DNA of 64,000 nucleotides from an uncultured Clostridia bacterium (GTDB lineage Bacteria > Bacillota > Clostridia > Oscillospirales > Acutalibacteraceae), in NCBI GenBank assembly GCA_947165155.1, contig CAMUZI010000001.1, forward strand, positions 1 through 64,000. Reading direction: 5' to 3'. The translations under genes were made by a program, and so were the position numbers. Under the pieces are notes generated by a model. That model saw nothing but the letters and a program-made list of their open reading frames with translations. It made no database searches and had not been told where the DNA came from. Positions 18,078 through 26,584 of this stretch are shown here, one piece after another (position 1 is the first letter of the stretch; every line of letters starts with the position of its first letter).

Positions 18078-19291
18078 CTTGCCAATAGGTGCTCACTCTC
18101 TTTACTACCTATTCTCTCCATCTCATAAGAACTCATACTTCCATTATAATTCCTCAAGCTTGATAAAAATTCATTAAATTGACTAAATTCATGTTCTTCT
18201 TCACTAGTAGAAGGATTCGTACTAAAATTTCCCATATGCGATGAATTATTCATGATTACTCTAGCATTTTTGATTTTATTAACCCTATATAGATGATCTG
18301 AGACTTCTCTTTTTATGTCACCCAAAATCTCCTTAGAAGAATTCTTACCACAAACAGTAATTCCTAAATTTACAAAGTCTTTGGTAAAGCCGCTACACCA
18401 ATAAGATGGAACCTCAGTTGGCTTTAGCTTTTCAATTTCTTTAAATTCTTTTCGATTTATAAACATAAAATTTAAAATCCACTCTAACGGTTTAAAAATC
18501 TCTCCGGCAACTTTATTAAAATTATTAAGAGGACTATGCAATATTATTCCGGCAAGCTTATGTTCTAACCTCTTTTCCTGAGCATAACGCCAAACATGAA
18601 TAGCAACTTGGCCCCCCAACGAATAGCCTGCCACAATTATTTTTTGATTACGACCAGTTTTATTTAAAACATAATTAAATGCATGCTCTCCATCTTCAAA
18701 TATTGTACTTTCAGACATTGAAAGAGGACCAAAAAAATTTTTTCTATTTCCGTATCCTCTACGATCTATAGCATAAACTATAGCTCCTTTACGAGTAAGA
18801 TAAATCATTTTTCCATCAGACCCCAAATGCATATTATCATTTAAAACAGAGCCACCATTTCCGTTAAAAAATATCACATTTATACCTTTAAGATCACAAT
18901 CACTTAGATTATTACACCAAAATTTCCTACCGATAATGATATTTTTTCCATTAATTTCTTCAGTTATATCTTCAAAGCAGATATCGTCCCCGTAATTTAT
19001 AGTATCTTCACCAATAGATCTCAGAGAACCACAAAACAAAGCTATCTTTGTTAGTATCCTAAATAGAACATTCGCACACAAATACACACCCAAACCAATT
19101 GCACCCCATTTAAAAACACACCAACAACTTAAACTTCTTTTATTATTTTTAACTTCAACCTCAGCATTCGATCCTGAACCAATTTGCGCACAAGCATCAG
19201 CGCTTTCTGGAGCACTGTAAGCATTGAATTTCGGATAACTGAACAAAAATAAAAAAGACATAAAAAATGAAAATACTTTCCTGAGTTTCAT
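18074..19291 (-). CDS. Secreted or membrane-anchored alpha/beta hydrolase
   Basis: With the start at ATG 19291 the protein has 405 residues and an N-terminal signal (MKLRKVFSFFMSFLFLFSYP), then a second hydrophobic segment near residue 65-85 (WGAIGLGVYLCANVLFRIL). The hydrolase core shows NVIFFNGNGGSV (oxyanion region), AIDRRGYGNR, the nucleophile elbow VAGYSLGGQVA (GxSxG) and a late His in NSSHMGNFS. This is an alpha/beta-fold esterase or peptidase-like enzyme; the substrate is unknown. It has its own promoter and converges on the flippase gene, so it is probably not part of the glycan pathway. Confidence 0.8.
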   Translation of the reverse strand: MKLRKVFSFFMSFLFLFSYPKFNAYSAPESADACAQIGSGSNAEVEVKNNKRSLSCWCVFKWGAIGLGVYLCANVLFRILTKIALFCGSLRSIGEDTINYGDDICFEDITEEINGKNIIIGRKFWCNNLSDCDLKGINVIFFNGNGGSVLNDNMHLGSDGKMIYLTRKGAIVYAIDRRGYGNRKNFFGPLSMSESTIFEDGEHAFNYVLNKTGRNQKIIVAGYSLGGQVAIHVWRYAQEKRLEHKLAGIILHSPLNNFNKVAGEIFKPLEWILNFMFINRKEFKEIEKLKPTEVPSYWCSGFTKDFVNLGITVCGKNSSKEILGDIKREVSDHLYRVNKIKNARVIMNNSSHMGNFSTNPSTSEEEHEFSQFNEFLSSLRNYNGSMSSYEMERIGSKESEHLLAS

Positions 19292-19325
19292 TAACACAAC
19301 TAAACCCCCAAACTTATATTTTGTT

Positions 19326-19354
19326 ATCGTATATCTTTTACAATTAAAGGTCAA
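19326..19354 (-). promoter_or_regulatory. Promoter of the hydrolase gene
   Basis: On the minus strand TTGACC (19354-19349) and TACGAT (19331-19326) are 17 bases apart, just ahead of the start at 19291. Confidence 0.55.
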
Positions 19355-19369
19355 TAAAATTTTCTACAC

Positions 19370-19501
19370 GGCATTGCTAAAAATAAATAGATAAAGCAAA
19401 ATAATTCGAGTACACCAGTAAAAAAACAATAGAAATAAAGTAATCAGCAGATTTTATTCTTTCATTTTATTTCACAATTTCTATTCACTTTTAGCAGTAC
19501 C
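19370..19501 (+). mobile_element. MITE copy B
   Basis: Begins GGCATTGCTAAAAATAAATAG and ends CTATTCACTTTTAGCAGTACC, with the family interior AAGCAAAATAATTCGAGTA. It sits between the divergently spaced hydrolase gene and the 3' end of neuA. Non-coding. Confidence 0.85.
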
Positions 19502-19538
19502 TTGTACGCCAACTCAAAAAAATTTATATTCTAAAATT

Positions 19539-20225
19539 TTAACTATTTGAAGATTCTAGTATAGACGCTGCAATAATCAAATCGACATATTCATTGACAT
19601 CAACAGATTCTTCTTTAGGAATGATAAACCCTTTAGTCTTGTTCCCAAGAATGGAATTTGTTTTAAGTAAACTGTTGACATTTGTTATGTAATATGCACT
19701 GTTTTCTTCATAAAGTGGAGTTCGTTCTTGTCTCCTGCGAGGTGCAAATTTATATAATCTTTCATAACGACCATCAACTTTATGCCAAAAATCTGCCCTA
19801 TTTTCATGTAGTGAAATCATGGAATCGAATTCTGAAGAGTTTTTTTGATATTCATCGACGAATCTAATCAATGTTTCTTTAGTTCTAAGAGGAGATGTTG
19901 GTTGCAAAGTAATCACATTATCGTATTTCACATTTTTAATTTTTTGCATTTCATTTATTGCGTGAATTAGAACAGATTCCATTGAAGAAGTATCACTTGC
20001 AATTTCTTCTGGACGTCTTAAGACATTTACCCAATTATAAACTGAGGCTAACTCACAGATTTTCGCAGAGTCAGTGCTAACCACAGTATCAGTATCAGCC
20101 AAACCAGCAGACTCTACAACGTCTAAAGTATAATAGAGCAGTGGCTTACCTAGTAGCGGATATATATTCTTATTTTTTATTCCTTTAGAGCCCCCTCTGG
20201 CTGGAATGACTATCAATTTATTCAT
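19539..20225 (-). CDS. neuA: Acylneuraminate (nonulosonate) cytidylyltransferase
   Basis: The protein has 228 residues, the size of single-domain CMP-sugar synthetases. The N-terminus IVIPARGGSKGIKNKNIYPL is the nucleotide-binding signature; TLQPTSPLRTKETLIRF and EENSAYYITNV are conserved active-site segments. It couples CTP and a nine-carbon acidic sugar to give the CMP-sugar and PPi in the cytoplasm. It is the last gene of the neuB-neuC-CBS-neuA run and overlaps the CBS gene by 8 bases. The exact sugar (sialic acid or legionaminic acid) is open, so neuA could equally be a legF. Confidence 0.88.
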   Translation of the reverse strand: MNKLIVIPARGGSKGIKNKNIYPLLGKPLLYYTLDVVESAGLADTDTVVSTDSAKICELASVYNWVNVLRRPEEIASDTSSMESVLIHAINEMQKIKNVKYDNVITLQPTSPLRTKETLIRFVDEYQKNSSEFDSMISLHENRADFWHKVDGRYERLYKFAPRRRQERTPLYEENSAYYITNVNSLLKTNSILGNKTKGFIIPKEESVDVNEYVDLIIAASILESSNS

Positions 20226-20565
20226 TTTCTATGTACCTATATATATCTTTCATAGTTATTATACTTTTAAGACAAAATGAATCATCCACAATTGGAAGAA
20301 GCGTTATTCCTTTCTTTTTGAATATATCAAACGCTTTTTTTATATCATGTTCATGCATATAAATGAAATTCGGATGCAATAATTCATTAACTCTGTTGTA
20401 AATAGTATGGCCAGAAATTAATGCACGAATGATATCACCTTGACTAAGTACACCTATGACAATACCCTCGTCATTAGTAACTACTACCATACGACTTTTA
20501 TTTTCATCAATCGATTCAATAGCCTCGTATAACGTATAATTTTCATTAATACAAAACTTGTCCAT
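20218..20565 (-). CDS. Stand-alone CBS-domain pair protein
   Basis: The start at ATG 20565 (MDKFCINENYTLYEAIESID) follows GGAAGGA. The 115 residues make one Bateman module: the first CBS has VVVTNDEGIVIGVLSQGDI and the second has FKKKGITLLPIVDDSFCLKS..MKDI. Such modules bind adenosine nucleotides and regulate partner enzymes. In some legionaminic acid loci the sugar-1-phosphate guanylyltransferase PtmE carries an N-terminal CBS pair; here only the CBS part exists. It may be a regulatory subunit of NeuC or NeuA, or what is left of a PtmE-like enzyme. Confidence 0.85.
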   Translation of the reverse strand: MDKFCINENYTLYEAIESIDENKSRMVVVTNDEGIVIGVLSQGDIIRALISGHTIYNRVNELLHPNFIYMHEHDIKKAFDIFKKKGITLLPIVDDSFCLKSIITMKDIYRYIENE

Positions 20566-20576
20566 ATATGTCCTTC

Positions 20577-21719
20577 CTAATACGTTAGTTTTTTTACTAT
20601 CCATTTTTCGTCTATTTTTGTATTCATCAATAAATCCAAAATTCTTTCAGACGAATGTCCATCACCGTACGGATTTTTACAATTCAAGTCGAGATATGAA
20701 CGGAATTCCTTACTCATGGCCTTATCAATAGCTTCTTTTATCATTTTTTCATCAAAAGGAACATCGATAACATTTACTCCACGACAGCGTCCCTCTTGCC
20801 TACGCCCTAGGTTTACAGATGGTATACAGAAAGTGGGTGCCTCAAGAAGCCCAGAACTAGAGTTCCCTATGATAAATGTTGCATTTTTCAATAACCCAAG
20901 ATAATCCTCACGCTTCAAATTGGAATAAATGTAGTAATCTCCCCTGCGGTTATTAAATATTGCATCTTTAACCCTTGTGGAGCCAGCATCATTGTTTGGA
21001 AGTATAACAATTTTTTGTAAATCGATCTCATTCAGGCATTTTATAAGAAGTTCTGCTTGCGTTCCAGCCTTACTCGATTGCTCAGTGACAGGATGAAACA
21101 CCGAAATAACATACCTCTTTGAAAGATCAACATGCATTTTATCTTCTAATTCTTTGATAGTCGTATACTTTGATTGAACCATTTCATCAATTTGAGGAGC
21201 ACCAACATTAAAGATTCTAAAGCTTTCTTCTCCTAGTTTTTTTAAGCGAATAAAAGCATCATTATTTGAAGCCAAGTGCATATGCACAAACTTTCCTATA
21301 GCATGTCTCGCCATCCCGTCGATGTTCCCAGAAACCTCACCAGCCTGTATATGAGCCACAGGAGTATATGTGTAACTAGCAGCGATCGCACCCATAAGTT
21401 GCTCTCCTCTATCTCCTGCTAATAAAACCCAATCAGGTTTCTCAACATCTATGATATCCGGTAAACTCATTAGGCAAATTCCAAGAGATTTGGCATGGGT
21501 GATGTGATTATATCCATCCAGCGACATATTAATTTTATAATCTATTGTGAATCCGTCGTTTTCTATCTCCTTATATGAACTCCCATACGATGACAACAAA
21601 TGCATATTAGTGACAACGAGTATAATTTTGACATCATCACGCGTTTTAGCAAGTCTCATTATAGGTCTTATATATCCCCATTCACCCCTAGAACCTGTCA
21701 AAACCATTATCTTTTTCAT
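20577..21719 (-). CDS. neuC: UDP-N-acetylglucosamine 2-epimerase (hydrolysing)
   Basis: The protein has 380 residues and starts at ATG 21719. The GT-B-like epimerase fold starts KKIMVLTGSRGEWGYIRPIM; conserved features are DWVLLAGDRGEQLMGA, HIQAGEVSGNIDG, SVFHPVTEQSS and FIIGNSSSGLLEAP..GRRQEGR. The NeuC/LegG type converts UDP- or GDP-linked HexNAc to a free ManNAc-like sugar. With only NeuC, NeuB and NeuA present and none of the dehydratase or aminotransferase genes of the legionaminate route, N-acetylneuraminate from UDP-GlcNAc is the simplest reading. Missing steps could be elsewhere in the genome. Confidence 0.88.
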   Translation of the reverse strand: MKKIMVLTGSRGEWGYIRPIMRLAKTRDDVKIILVVTNMHLLSSYGSSYKEIENDGFTIDYKINMSLDGYNHITHAKSLGICLMSLPDIIDVEKPDWVLLAGDRGEQLMGAIAASYTYTPVAHIQAGEVSGNIDGMARHAIGKFVHMHLASNNDAFIRLKKLGEESFRIFNVGAPQIDEMVQSKYTTIKELEDKMHVDLSKRYVISVFHPVTEQSSKAGTQAELLIKCLNEIDLQKIVILPNNDAGSTRVKDAIFNNRRGDYYIYSNLKREDYLGLLKNATFIIGNSSSGLLEAPTFCIPSVNLGRRQEGRCRGVNVIDVPFDEKMIKEAIDKAMSKEFRSYLDLNCKNPYGDGHSSERILDLLMNTKIDEKWIVKKLTY

Positions 21720-21721
21720 TT

Positions 21722-21884
21722 AAATCCCCTGGTTAAATTCTTATAAATCTTCTCATTTTTCGATCGAATTTTTCTCGATATTCTTTTAATTATGTATTCT
21801 CAAAAATTCGATCAGGATTACATCTTCCCCACTCCCGGTAAGCCAGTTAGAACTATTATTTTTTTTCAATCAAAAATTTCTAAC
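21722..21884 (-). repeat. Degenerate copy of the neuB/neuC junction
   Basis: The gap holds a decayed second copy of the neuB 3' end (AAATCTTCTCATTTTTCGATCG at about 21746 against AAATCTTCGTATTTTATTATCG at 21898; offset about 152 bp) and, next to neuB, a copy of the neuC 5' end (TTAGAACTATTATTTTTTTTCA against CTAGAACCTGTCAAAACCATTA). No gene is present. Confidence 0.6.
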
Positions 21885-22922
21885 TCAAAATTCATCTAAA
21901 TCTTCGTATTTTATTATCGAGTTTTTCTTTATATTTTTGTTTACTCTCTTCCCTATTACTGAATCCATTTTCCATGAAGGAATACCAGTTCCCGGCCTTT
22001 TAGACCAAATCATATCTTGTGTTATAACAGTCCCTGCATTAATTTCGCAAGTAGAAACAATACTCCTAAATGCCCATTCACGTATTTTTTTCTCCTTATC
22101 TCTGACTTTTTTTTCTCTTCCAAGAGACTTATAAACCTTTTTACATCCGTCAACTAGGTTACGCAGATCCATAAAGTCAATAGAAACGGACTGATCAGGT
22201 CCAGGAGTCGTTTTATCTAGTATTACGTGTTTCTCAATTATTGAAGCACCTAACGATACTGCCGCATAGCACGTATAAAGGTCGGGAGTATGATCAGAAT
22301 GTCCAATAACAGTACCAGGATACCTTTTTTTCATTTCCTTTATGACGCCAAGATTAATATCTTCGTAAACAGGCGGATATTCAGAGAGACAATTAGTAAA
22401 CGCCAACGGAACTTTTAAATTTTTCATAGCTTCATAAGTTCGATCTATTTCTTCAAAAGTACACATACCAGTTGAAATAATCATAGGTTTGCCAAATTTA
22501 GCTATTTTCTTTAAAGTCGGAGTATCGGTCATTTCACCGCTTCCGATTTTGAATGCATATGCTATACCCGCATCTTCTAACTCCTGAGCAGCCTTATAAC
22601 TAAATGGAGTACACAAATAAGTTATTCCTACTTCATCGCAATATTTTTTTAACTCGATATGATCTTCTAGTTTTAGGGCATAAAGCTTTAAAAAATCGTA
22701 TAATGGCATGTTGAAATTATCGGACATCGGAACATCTGGTAACATTTCTTCATCGGGAATATGATGCTGAAATTTTATACAGTCAGCCCCTGCAAGTTTA
22801 GCCCTTAAAACCATTTCTTTAGCGGTAGAAACACTTCCCATATGATTGTCACATCCCTCCGCCATTACATACGGAGAGTACCCGTTGCCAATTTTCCTAC
22901 CGTTTATTTCTATGCAAGACAT
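21885..22922 (-). CDS. neuB: N-acetylneuraminate synthase-family protein (sialic or legionaminic acid synthase)
   Basis: The protein has 345 residues and starts at ATG 22922. The N-terminal NeuB TIM barrel shows GADCIKFQHHIPDEEM, YLCTPFS, FKIGSGEMTDTP, ISTGMCTFEEI, CLSEYPP and GHSDHTPD, the expected PEP/metal-binding residues. The C-terminal SAF (antifreeze-like) domain follows (AGTVITQDMIWSKRPGTGIP). It condenses ManNAc-like sugars with phosphoenolpyruvate to give the nine-carbon acid. It heads the operon neuB-neuC-CBS-neuA behind its own promoter. Confidence 0.92.
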   Translation of the reverse strand: MSCIEINGRKIGNGYSPYVMAEGCDNHMGSVSTAKEMVLRAKLAGADCIKFQHHIPDEEMLPDVPMSDNFNMPLYDFLKLYALKLEDHIELKKYCDEVGITYLCTPFSYKAAQELEDAGIAYAFKIGSGEMTDTPTLKKIAKFGKPMIISTGMCTFEEIDRTYEAMKNLKVPLAFTNCLSEYPPVYEDINLGVIKEMKKRYPGTVIGHSDHTPDLYTCYAAVSLGASIIEKHVILDKTTPGPDQSVSIDFMDLRNLVDGCKKVYKSLGREKKVRDKEKKIREWAFRSIVSTCEINAGTVITQDMIWSKRPGTGIPSWKMDSVIGKRVNKNIKKNSIIKYEDLDEF

Positions 22923-22951
22923 AGTCTACCACCCCACCCTTGATTCGAGTT

Positions 22952-22980
22952 ATTATATTCATAATCCAACTTAAATACAA
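22952..22980 (-). promoter_or_regulatory. Promoter of the neuB-neuC-CBS-neuA operon
   Basis: On the minus strand TTGTAT (22980-22975) and a consensus TATAAT (22957-22952) are 17 bases apart, about 30 bases ahead of the neuB ATG. Confidence 0.65.
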
Positions 22981-23154
22981 GAGCGCAGAATAAAAATAAA
23001 TTAAATGTCCAACGATTTTTTTTATTTAACCTCAGAGCTTAAGTCGGTTTTATTTTTAATGGTATAGTATAAGCAATAGTAATACGATTTGCACACCCAC
23101 TAGTGCGCAAACCGCAAAGTAATTTCGACTAAGCTAAATCAAAAAATCTCAAAG

Positions 23155-23295
23155 GGTATTGCTAAAATAGATAGAAAAAGCAAAACAATTCGAGTACACC
23201 AGTTAAAAAACAACAGAAACAAAGTAATCAGCAAATTTTATCTCTTCATTTTTCGGGTGATAATTTCACGATTTCTATTCACTTTTAGCAGTACC
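23155..23295 (+). mobile_element. MITE copy C
   Basis: Begins GGTATTGCTAAAATAGATAG and ends CTATTCACTTTTAGCAGTACC, interior AAGCAAAACAATTCGAGTA. It lies in the 630-bp gap between neuB and the LRR gene; apart from this element, the neuB promoter and the RNase P RNA fragment I see nothing else in that gap. Confidence 0.85.
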
Positions 23296-23424
23296 ATTAT
23301 TACTGCGTATCCGCAGCTTGAGTGCATCGTACGTTATGTCCCGAAAAAAAGCAACACAACACTGCATATTTTTTTTGAAAATCATCAATTTAAATGAAAT
23401 ATATATGATTTAAATTAGTATTTT

Positions 23425-23464
23425 TAGAAAATAAGACAAAACTTCGATAAAAAAGACTATCGAA
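23425..23464 (-). terminator. Hairpin terminator after the RNase P RNA fragment
   Basis: On the minus strand TTCGATA and TATCGAA form a 7-bp stem with an 8-base loop, followed by the T-rich run TTTTGTCTTATTTT. Its place just after the 3' end of the rnpB-like sequence fits the natural rnpB terminator. Confidence 0.6.
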
Positions 23465-23474
23465 ATTTCACTTG

Positions 23475-23550
23475 GATGGGCACGCCTATAAGCCGAGTTC
23501 TGTCGAGTGTAATCATCTATCTTGGCTTGAAATTACTTTCAAGCTTACTG
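23475..23550 (-). ncRNA. rnpB: 3' fragment of RNase P RNA (rnpB, type A), 5' part missing
   Basis: Read on the minus strand from the LRR stop: a hairpin GCTTGAAA-GTAA-TTTCAAGC (P18-like, GNRA loop), then AGATAGATGATTAC and GACAGAACTCGGCTTATAG, the conserved 3' strands (P2/P4 region) of bacterial type A RNase P RNA, ending at the P1-like strand GGCGTGCCCA. The 5' two thirds, including the GAGGAAAGTCC core, are not upstream: the LRR coding sequence occupies that space. It is therefore a fragment or pseudogene unless a partner piece exists elsewhere. Confidence 0.75.
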
Positions 23551-24606
23551 TCATTGCCAAGTAAGCAAACGCTTTGTACGACCATCGAGCAGAGTAACCT
23601 CTATAGGAAGCCCTACAATTGTCGAAGAGTCAAAACTTTTACGAATCCCCGCTTTAAATTCCGTTTTAAAAGGTAAAACAATCTTCTTCAAACTGTCACA
23701 ACACCGAAAGGCAAGATCGTCGATTACAAGTTTAGATGAAGCCTTACGAGCAAAATCACATGCATCAAATCTAACTTCTCTCAATTTTTTACAACACTGA
23801 AAGGCCTCATAATCAATCCGCCCAACAGACGATGGAATATTAATCTTTTCTAGTTTAAGACACAGCTCGAAAGTACCCAAACCTATTTGGGGAATATTTC
23901 CATAAATATTAACATTTTTCAATTTTCTACAATTACTAAAAGCACCACACCCCAACCACTCAACAGACGATGGAATATCAATACTTATTAGTCCGCTGTC
24001 ACTGAAAGCACAACTGCCTATTCTGGTAACACTTTTGGGAACATCAATATGTTCCAAACTACTACAACCCTCAAAGGCTCTATCACCAATCTCCTCAACA
24101 GACGATGGAATAGTAACACCTGTTAGGCTAGTACACCACTCGAATGCAGAATCACCTATCTTGGTAACACCTCCGGGAATATCAATATGTTCCAAACTAC
24201 TACAATGCGAAAAGACATCCTGCCTAAACGTTTTAACACACGATTGAAACTTAACCTTTTTTAGGCTGTGACACCACCCGAAAGCACAATAACCCATTTC
24301 GGTGACACTTTCGGGAACATCAATATGTTCCAAATTTTCACAATCATAAAAGGCCTGCGTACCTATTCCAGTAATACCTTTGTCTATAATGACAGATTTG
24401 ACAACGCAAGGGGCGTAGTAATTTTTCCAACTATCGTCAATCACTCCATCACCTGAAAAATTCAAAATTCCAGTCGAAGAATCAAATGTTACACTCACAT
24501 CATCAGCACATGAAATCTGCGATGAACATGCAACTAAACTAGATGATACAACGGCCATTCCCATGACCTTTCTTATTTTTTTTAATAACCTACCATTTGA
24601 CGACAT
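23551..24606 (-). CDS. BspA-type leucine-rich-repeat lipoprotein
   Basis: The protein has 351 residues, from ATG 24606 after AAGAGGT. The leader ends in the lipobox LVAC (VVSSSLVACSSQISCAD), so lipid attachment at Cys27 or so is likely. About ten LRR_5 (BspA/TpLRR) repeats follow, with the pattern F-x2-C-x-SLE-x-I-x-IP-x-SV-x2-IG-x2-AF. Such proteins bind host or extracellular targets. The leader is nearly the same as that of the next gene (24850-26031), so the two are paralogues. The stop codon directly abuts the RNase P RNA fragment, marking a recombination boundary. Confidence 0.9.
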   Translation of the reverse strand: MSSNGRLLKKIRKVMGMAVVSSSLVACSSQISCADDVSVTFDSSTGILNFSGDGVIDDSWKNYYAPCVVKSVIIDKGITGIGTQAFYDCENLEHIDVPESVTEMGYCAFGWCHSLKKVKFQSCVKTFRQDVFSHCSSLEHIDIPGGVTKIGDSAFEWCTSLTGVTIPSSVEEIGDRAFEGCSSLEHIDVPKSVTRIGSCAFSDSGLISIDIPSSVEWLGCGAFSNCRKLKNVNIYGNIPQIGLGTFELCLKLEKINIPSSVGRIDYEAFQCCKKLREVRFDACDFARKASSKLVIDDLAFRCCDSLKKIVLPFKTEFKAGIRKSFDSSTIVGLPIEVTLLDGRTKRLLTWQ

Positions 24607-24849
24607 AAATACCTCTTCTAAAATTTAAATTTGAATATATAAATAACACATATCGCAATCACAAATCTACAGCCTTAATGTATCATACATTCCAAACAAA
24701 ATCAACAAATATTGTATGTTTTCTAAAAATCATATAATTCGAACAAAAAACCAGATGTATCCAAAATACATTTGATTGCGCAACCACACAGCATACCTTA
24801 TTGCTAGATTGTATCAATTTGCATTAAAACTACACAAACCTAGTCATCA

Positions 24850-26031
24850 TTAATACCAAGGCAACCATTTTCCATTTACCACTTTTGTACTAGTCTCAAA
24901 GGCCTCTAGGTCGATATTAGCATAATCCGGCACCAAAATTTGTTTCAATTTTGGGCATTTATAAAAGGCATACTTGCCAATTAATAATTTTTCCGGCAAT
25001 ATTGGTTTTGGCTTGAGACATTTAATAATATTGGCAATACACGGTCTCTGAAACAGCCCCTTCGATTTCAAACCCCAAAGAATATCCAAATCAATATTGT
25101 CGAGCTTAACTAGGGGGGGATAAAATCTAACTTCCTCCAAATCACAGCACTCACAAAATGCACTATCAGCAATCAACTCAACAAATGTTGGAAGAGTAAT
25201 CTTTCTTAGTTTCGTACAAAGTTCGAAGGCACTCTGGCCTATTTCAGTAACATCTTTGGGAATATTAATATCCTTCAAATTTTTACAACCATAAAAGGCC
25301 CGCTCACAAACTTTCTTAATAGAAGGTGGAAGAGTAATATTTTCTAGTTTGCCATCAAATTCGAAAACACACTCATTTAATTCAGTAATACCTTTGGGAA
25401 TATTAATATGTTCCAAACTTGCACATGCAGTAAAGGCATACTTTCCAATCTTGGTAACAGACGGTGGAAGAGTAACCTTTTCTAAGCTCCAACAATCCCT
25501 GAAGGCACAGTCACCTATTTCAGTAACACCTTTGGGAATATTAATATCCTTCAAATTTTTACAACCATCAAAAACTTGCTCTCCAATCCTTTTAATAAGC
25601 GACGGAAGAGTAATATTTTTTAGGTTTTCACACTCGCAAAAGGCATAGTTACCTATTTCAGTAACACTTTCGGGAATATTAATGTATTCCAAATTTTTAC
25701 AATTTCCAAAGGCTTCCTCACCAATCTTCTTAACAAACGATGGTAAAATAATATCTTTTAGGTTTTTACAATCGCTGAAGGCATAGTCATCTATTTCAGT
25801 AACACCTTCCTTGATAATAACAGATCTGACATCCTGTGTACCGTAGTACATTTGCCAACTACTATCAATCACCCTAGTACCTAAAAAACGCAAAGTTCCA
25901 GTCGAAGAATCAAAATCCAAATCTACTTTAGCGTGAGAAATCTGCGACGAACACGCAATCAAACTAGATAATGCAACAGCCATCCCCATCACCTTTCTTA
26001 GTTTTTTCAACAACCTACCCTTAGACAACAT
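24850..26031 (-). CDS. BspA-type leucine-rich-repeat lipoprotein
   Basis: I choose ATG 26031, five bases after AAAGAGG, rather than a GTG six bases upstream. The protein has 393 residues. Its leader MLSKGRLLKKLRKVMGMAV.. carries a lipobox LIAC. Twelve or so TpLRR repeats (NLKDINIPKGVTEIGDCAF type) fill the rest. It is a tandem paralogue of the 23551-24606 gene, and the 244-bp gap between them holds no further gene. Expected at the outer face of the membrane, with a binding rather than catalytic role. Confidence 0.9.
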   Translation of the reverse strand: MLSKGRLLKKLRKVMGMAVALSSLIACSSQISHAKVDLDFDSSTGTLRFLGTRVIDSSWQMYYGTQDVRSVIIKEGVTEIDDYAFSDCKNLKDIILPSFVKKIGEEAFGNCKNLEYINIPESVTEIGNYAFCECENLKNITLPSLIKRIGEQVFDGCKNLKDINIPKGVTEIGDCAFRDCWSLEKVTLPPSVTKIGKYAFTACASLEHINIPKGITELNECVFEFDGKLENITLPPSIKKVCERAFYGCKNLKDINIPKDVTEIGQSAFELCTKLRKITLPTFVELIADSAFCECCDLEEVRFYPPLVKLDNIDLDILWGLKSKGLFQRPCIANIIKCLKPKPILPEKLLIGKYAFYKCPKLKQILVPDYANIDLEAFETSTKVVNGKWLPWY

Positions 26032-26584
26032 GAACACCTCTTTAAAAACTTGAATTTAAATATATAGATCAACATCCATACTGTGATAATACATACACCA
26101 ATTGGATATATTATGAATTTCAAAAAAATGTCAATGTATATTTTTCTAAAAATCATTAATTTAAACGAAAAAGGCACTGCTAAAAGTGATTGGTGCCTCC
26201 TCGTACAGGAAAGTGGCCAACCTCCTTTTTCAGATTGTCCATTGCTTTCGGAACTTTAGTCGATTCTCGAGTCATTTTCAATTTCGGGTAGTGGCATCAG
26301 TAAAGTTGGTTTTATAAAGCTTAAGGTCAAAACGAACTCTTGTCGACATAAAAAATGTTTTTTTGTAGATTATTGTCATAAATGCCAAAAAAAGAAATTT
26401 TTCTGTTTTTTTCTTTTTATTAATGGCCTGATCATTTTTTTATGTTCGTGTTTTGGCATATTTTGGTGATGTAAATCTTTCAGATAATATTCGCGTGACA
26501 ATGCATAAATTGTGCAAATTTGACATTTATAACATATCGTATTATAATTTGTGAACAAAAGATGTTAAAAGGTGGGATTTATTT
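26032..26584. other. Intergenic region with one promoter and a MITE end
   Basis: Apart from the promoter at 26520-26548, the only recognisable item is a solo MITE-like end, GGCACTGCTAAAAGTG at 26173, which pairs with GGTGCC a few bases on. A 60-residue frame on the minus strand (26376-26558) has no ribosome site, no recognisable domain and heavy Lys/Tyr bias; I do not call it. Confidence 0.5.
26520..26548 (+). promoter_or_regulatory. Perfect consensus promoter of the injection-system-like gene
   Basis: TTGACA (26520-26525), a 17-base spacer and TATAAT (26543-26548) match the sigma-A consensus exactly; the start codon lies 37 bases downstream. Confidence 0.85.

Noticed and set aside
23476..23676. 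Plus-strand frame of 66 codons
   Set aside because: It is the reverse complement of the RNase P RNA fragment plus the end of the LRR gene; no ribosome site.
26376..26558. Minus-strand frame of 60 codons before the injection-system-like gene
   Set aside because: No ribosome site, low complexity, and it overlaps a perfect promoter on the other strand.
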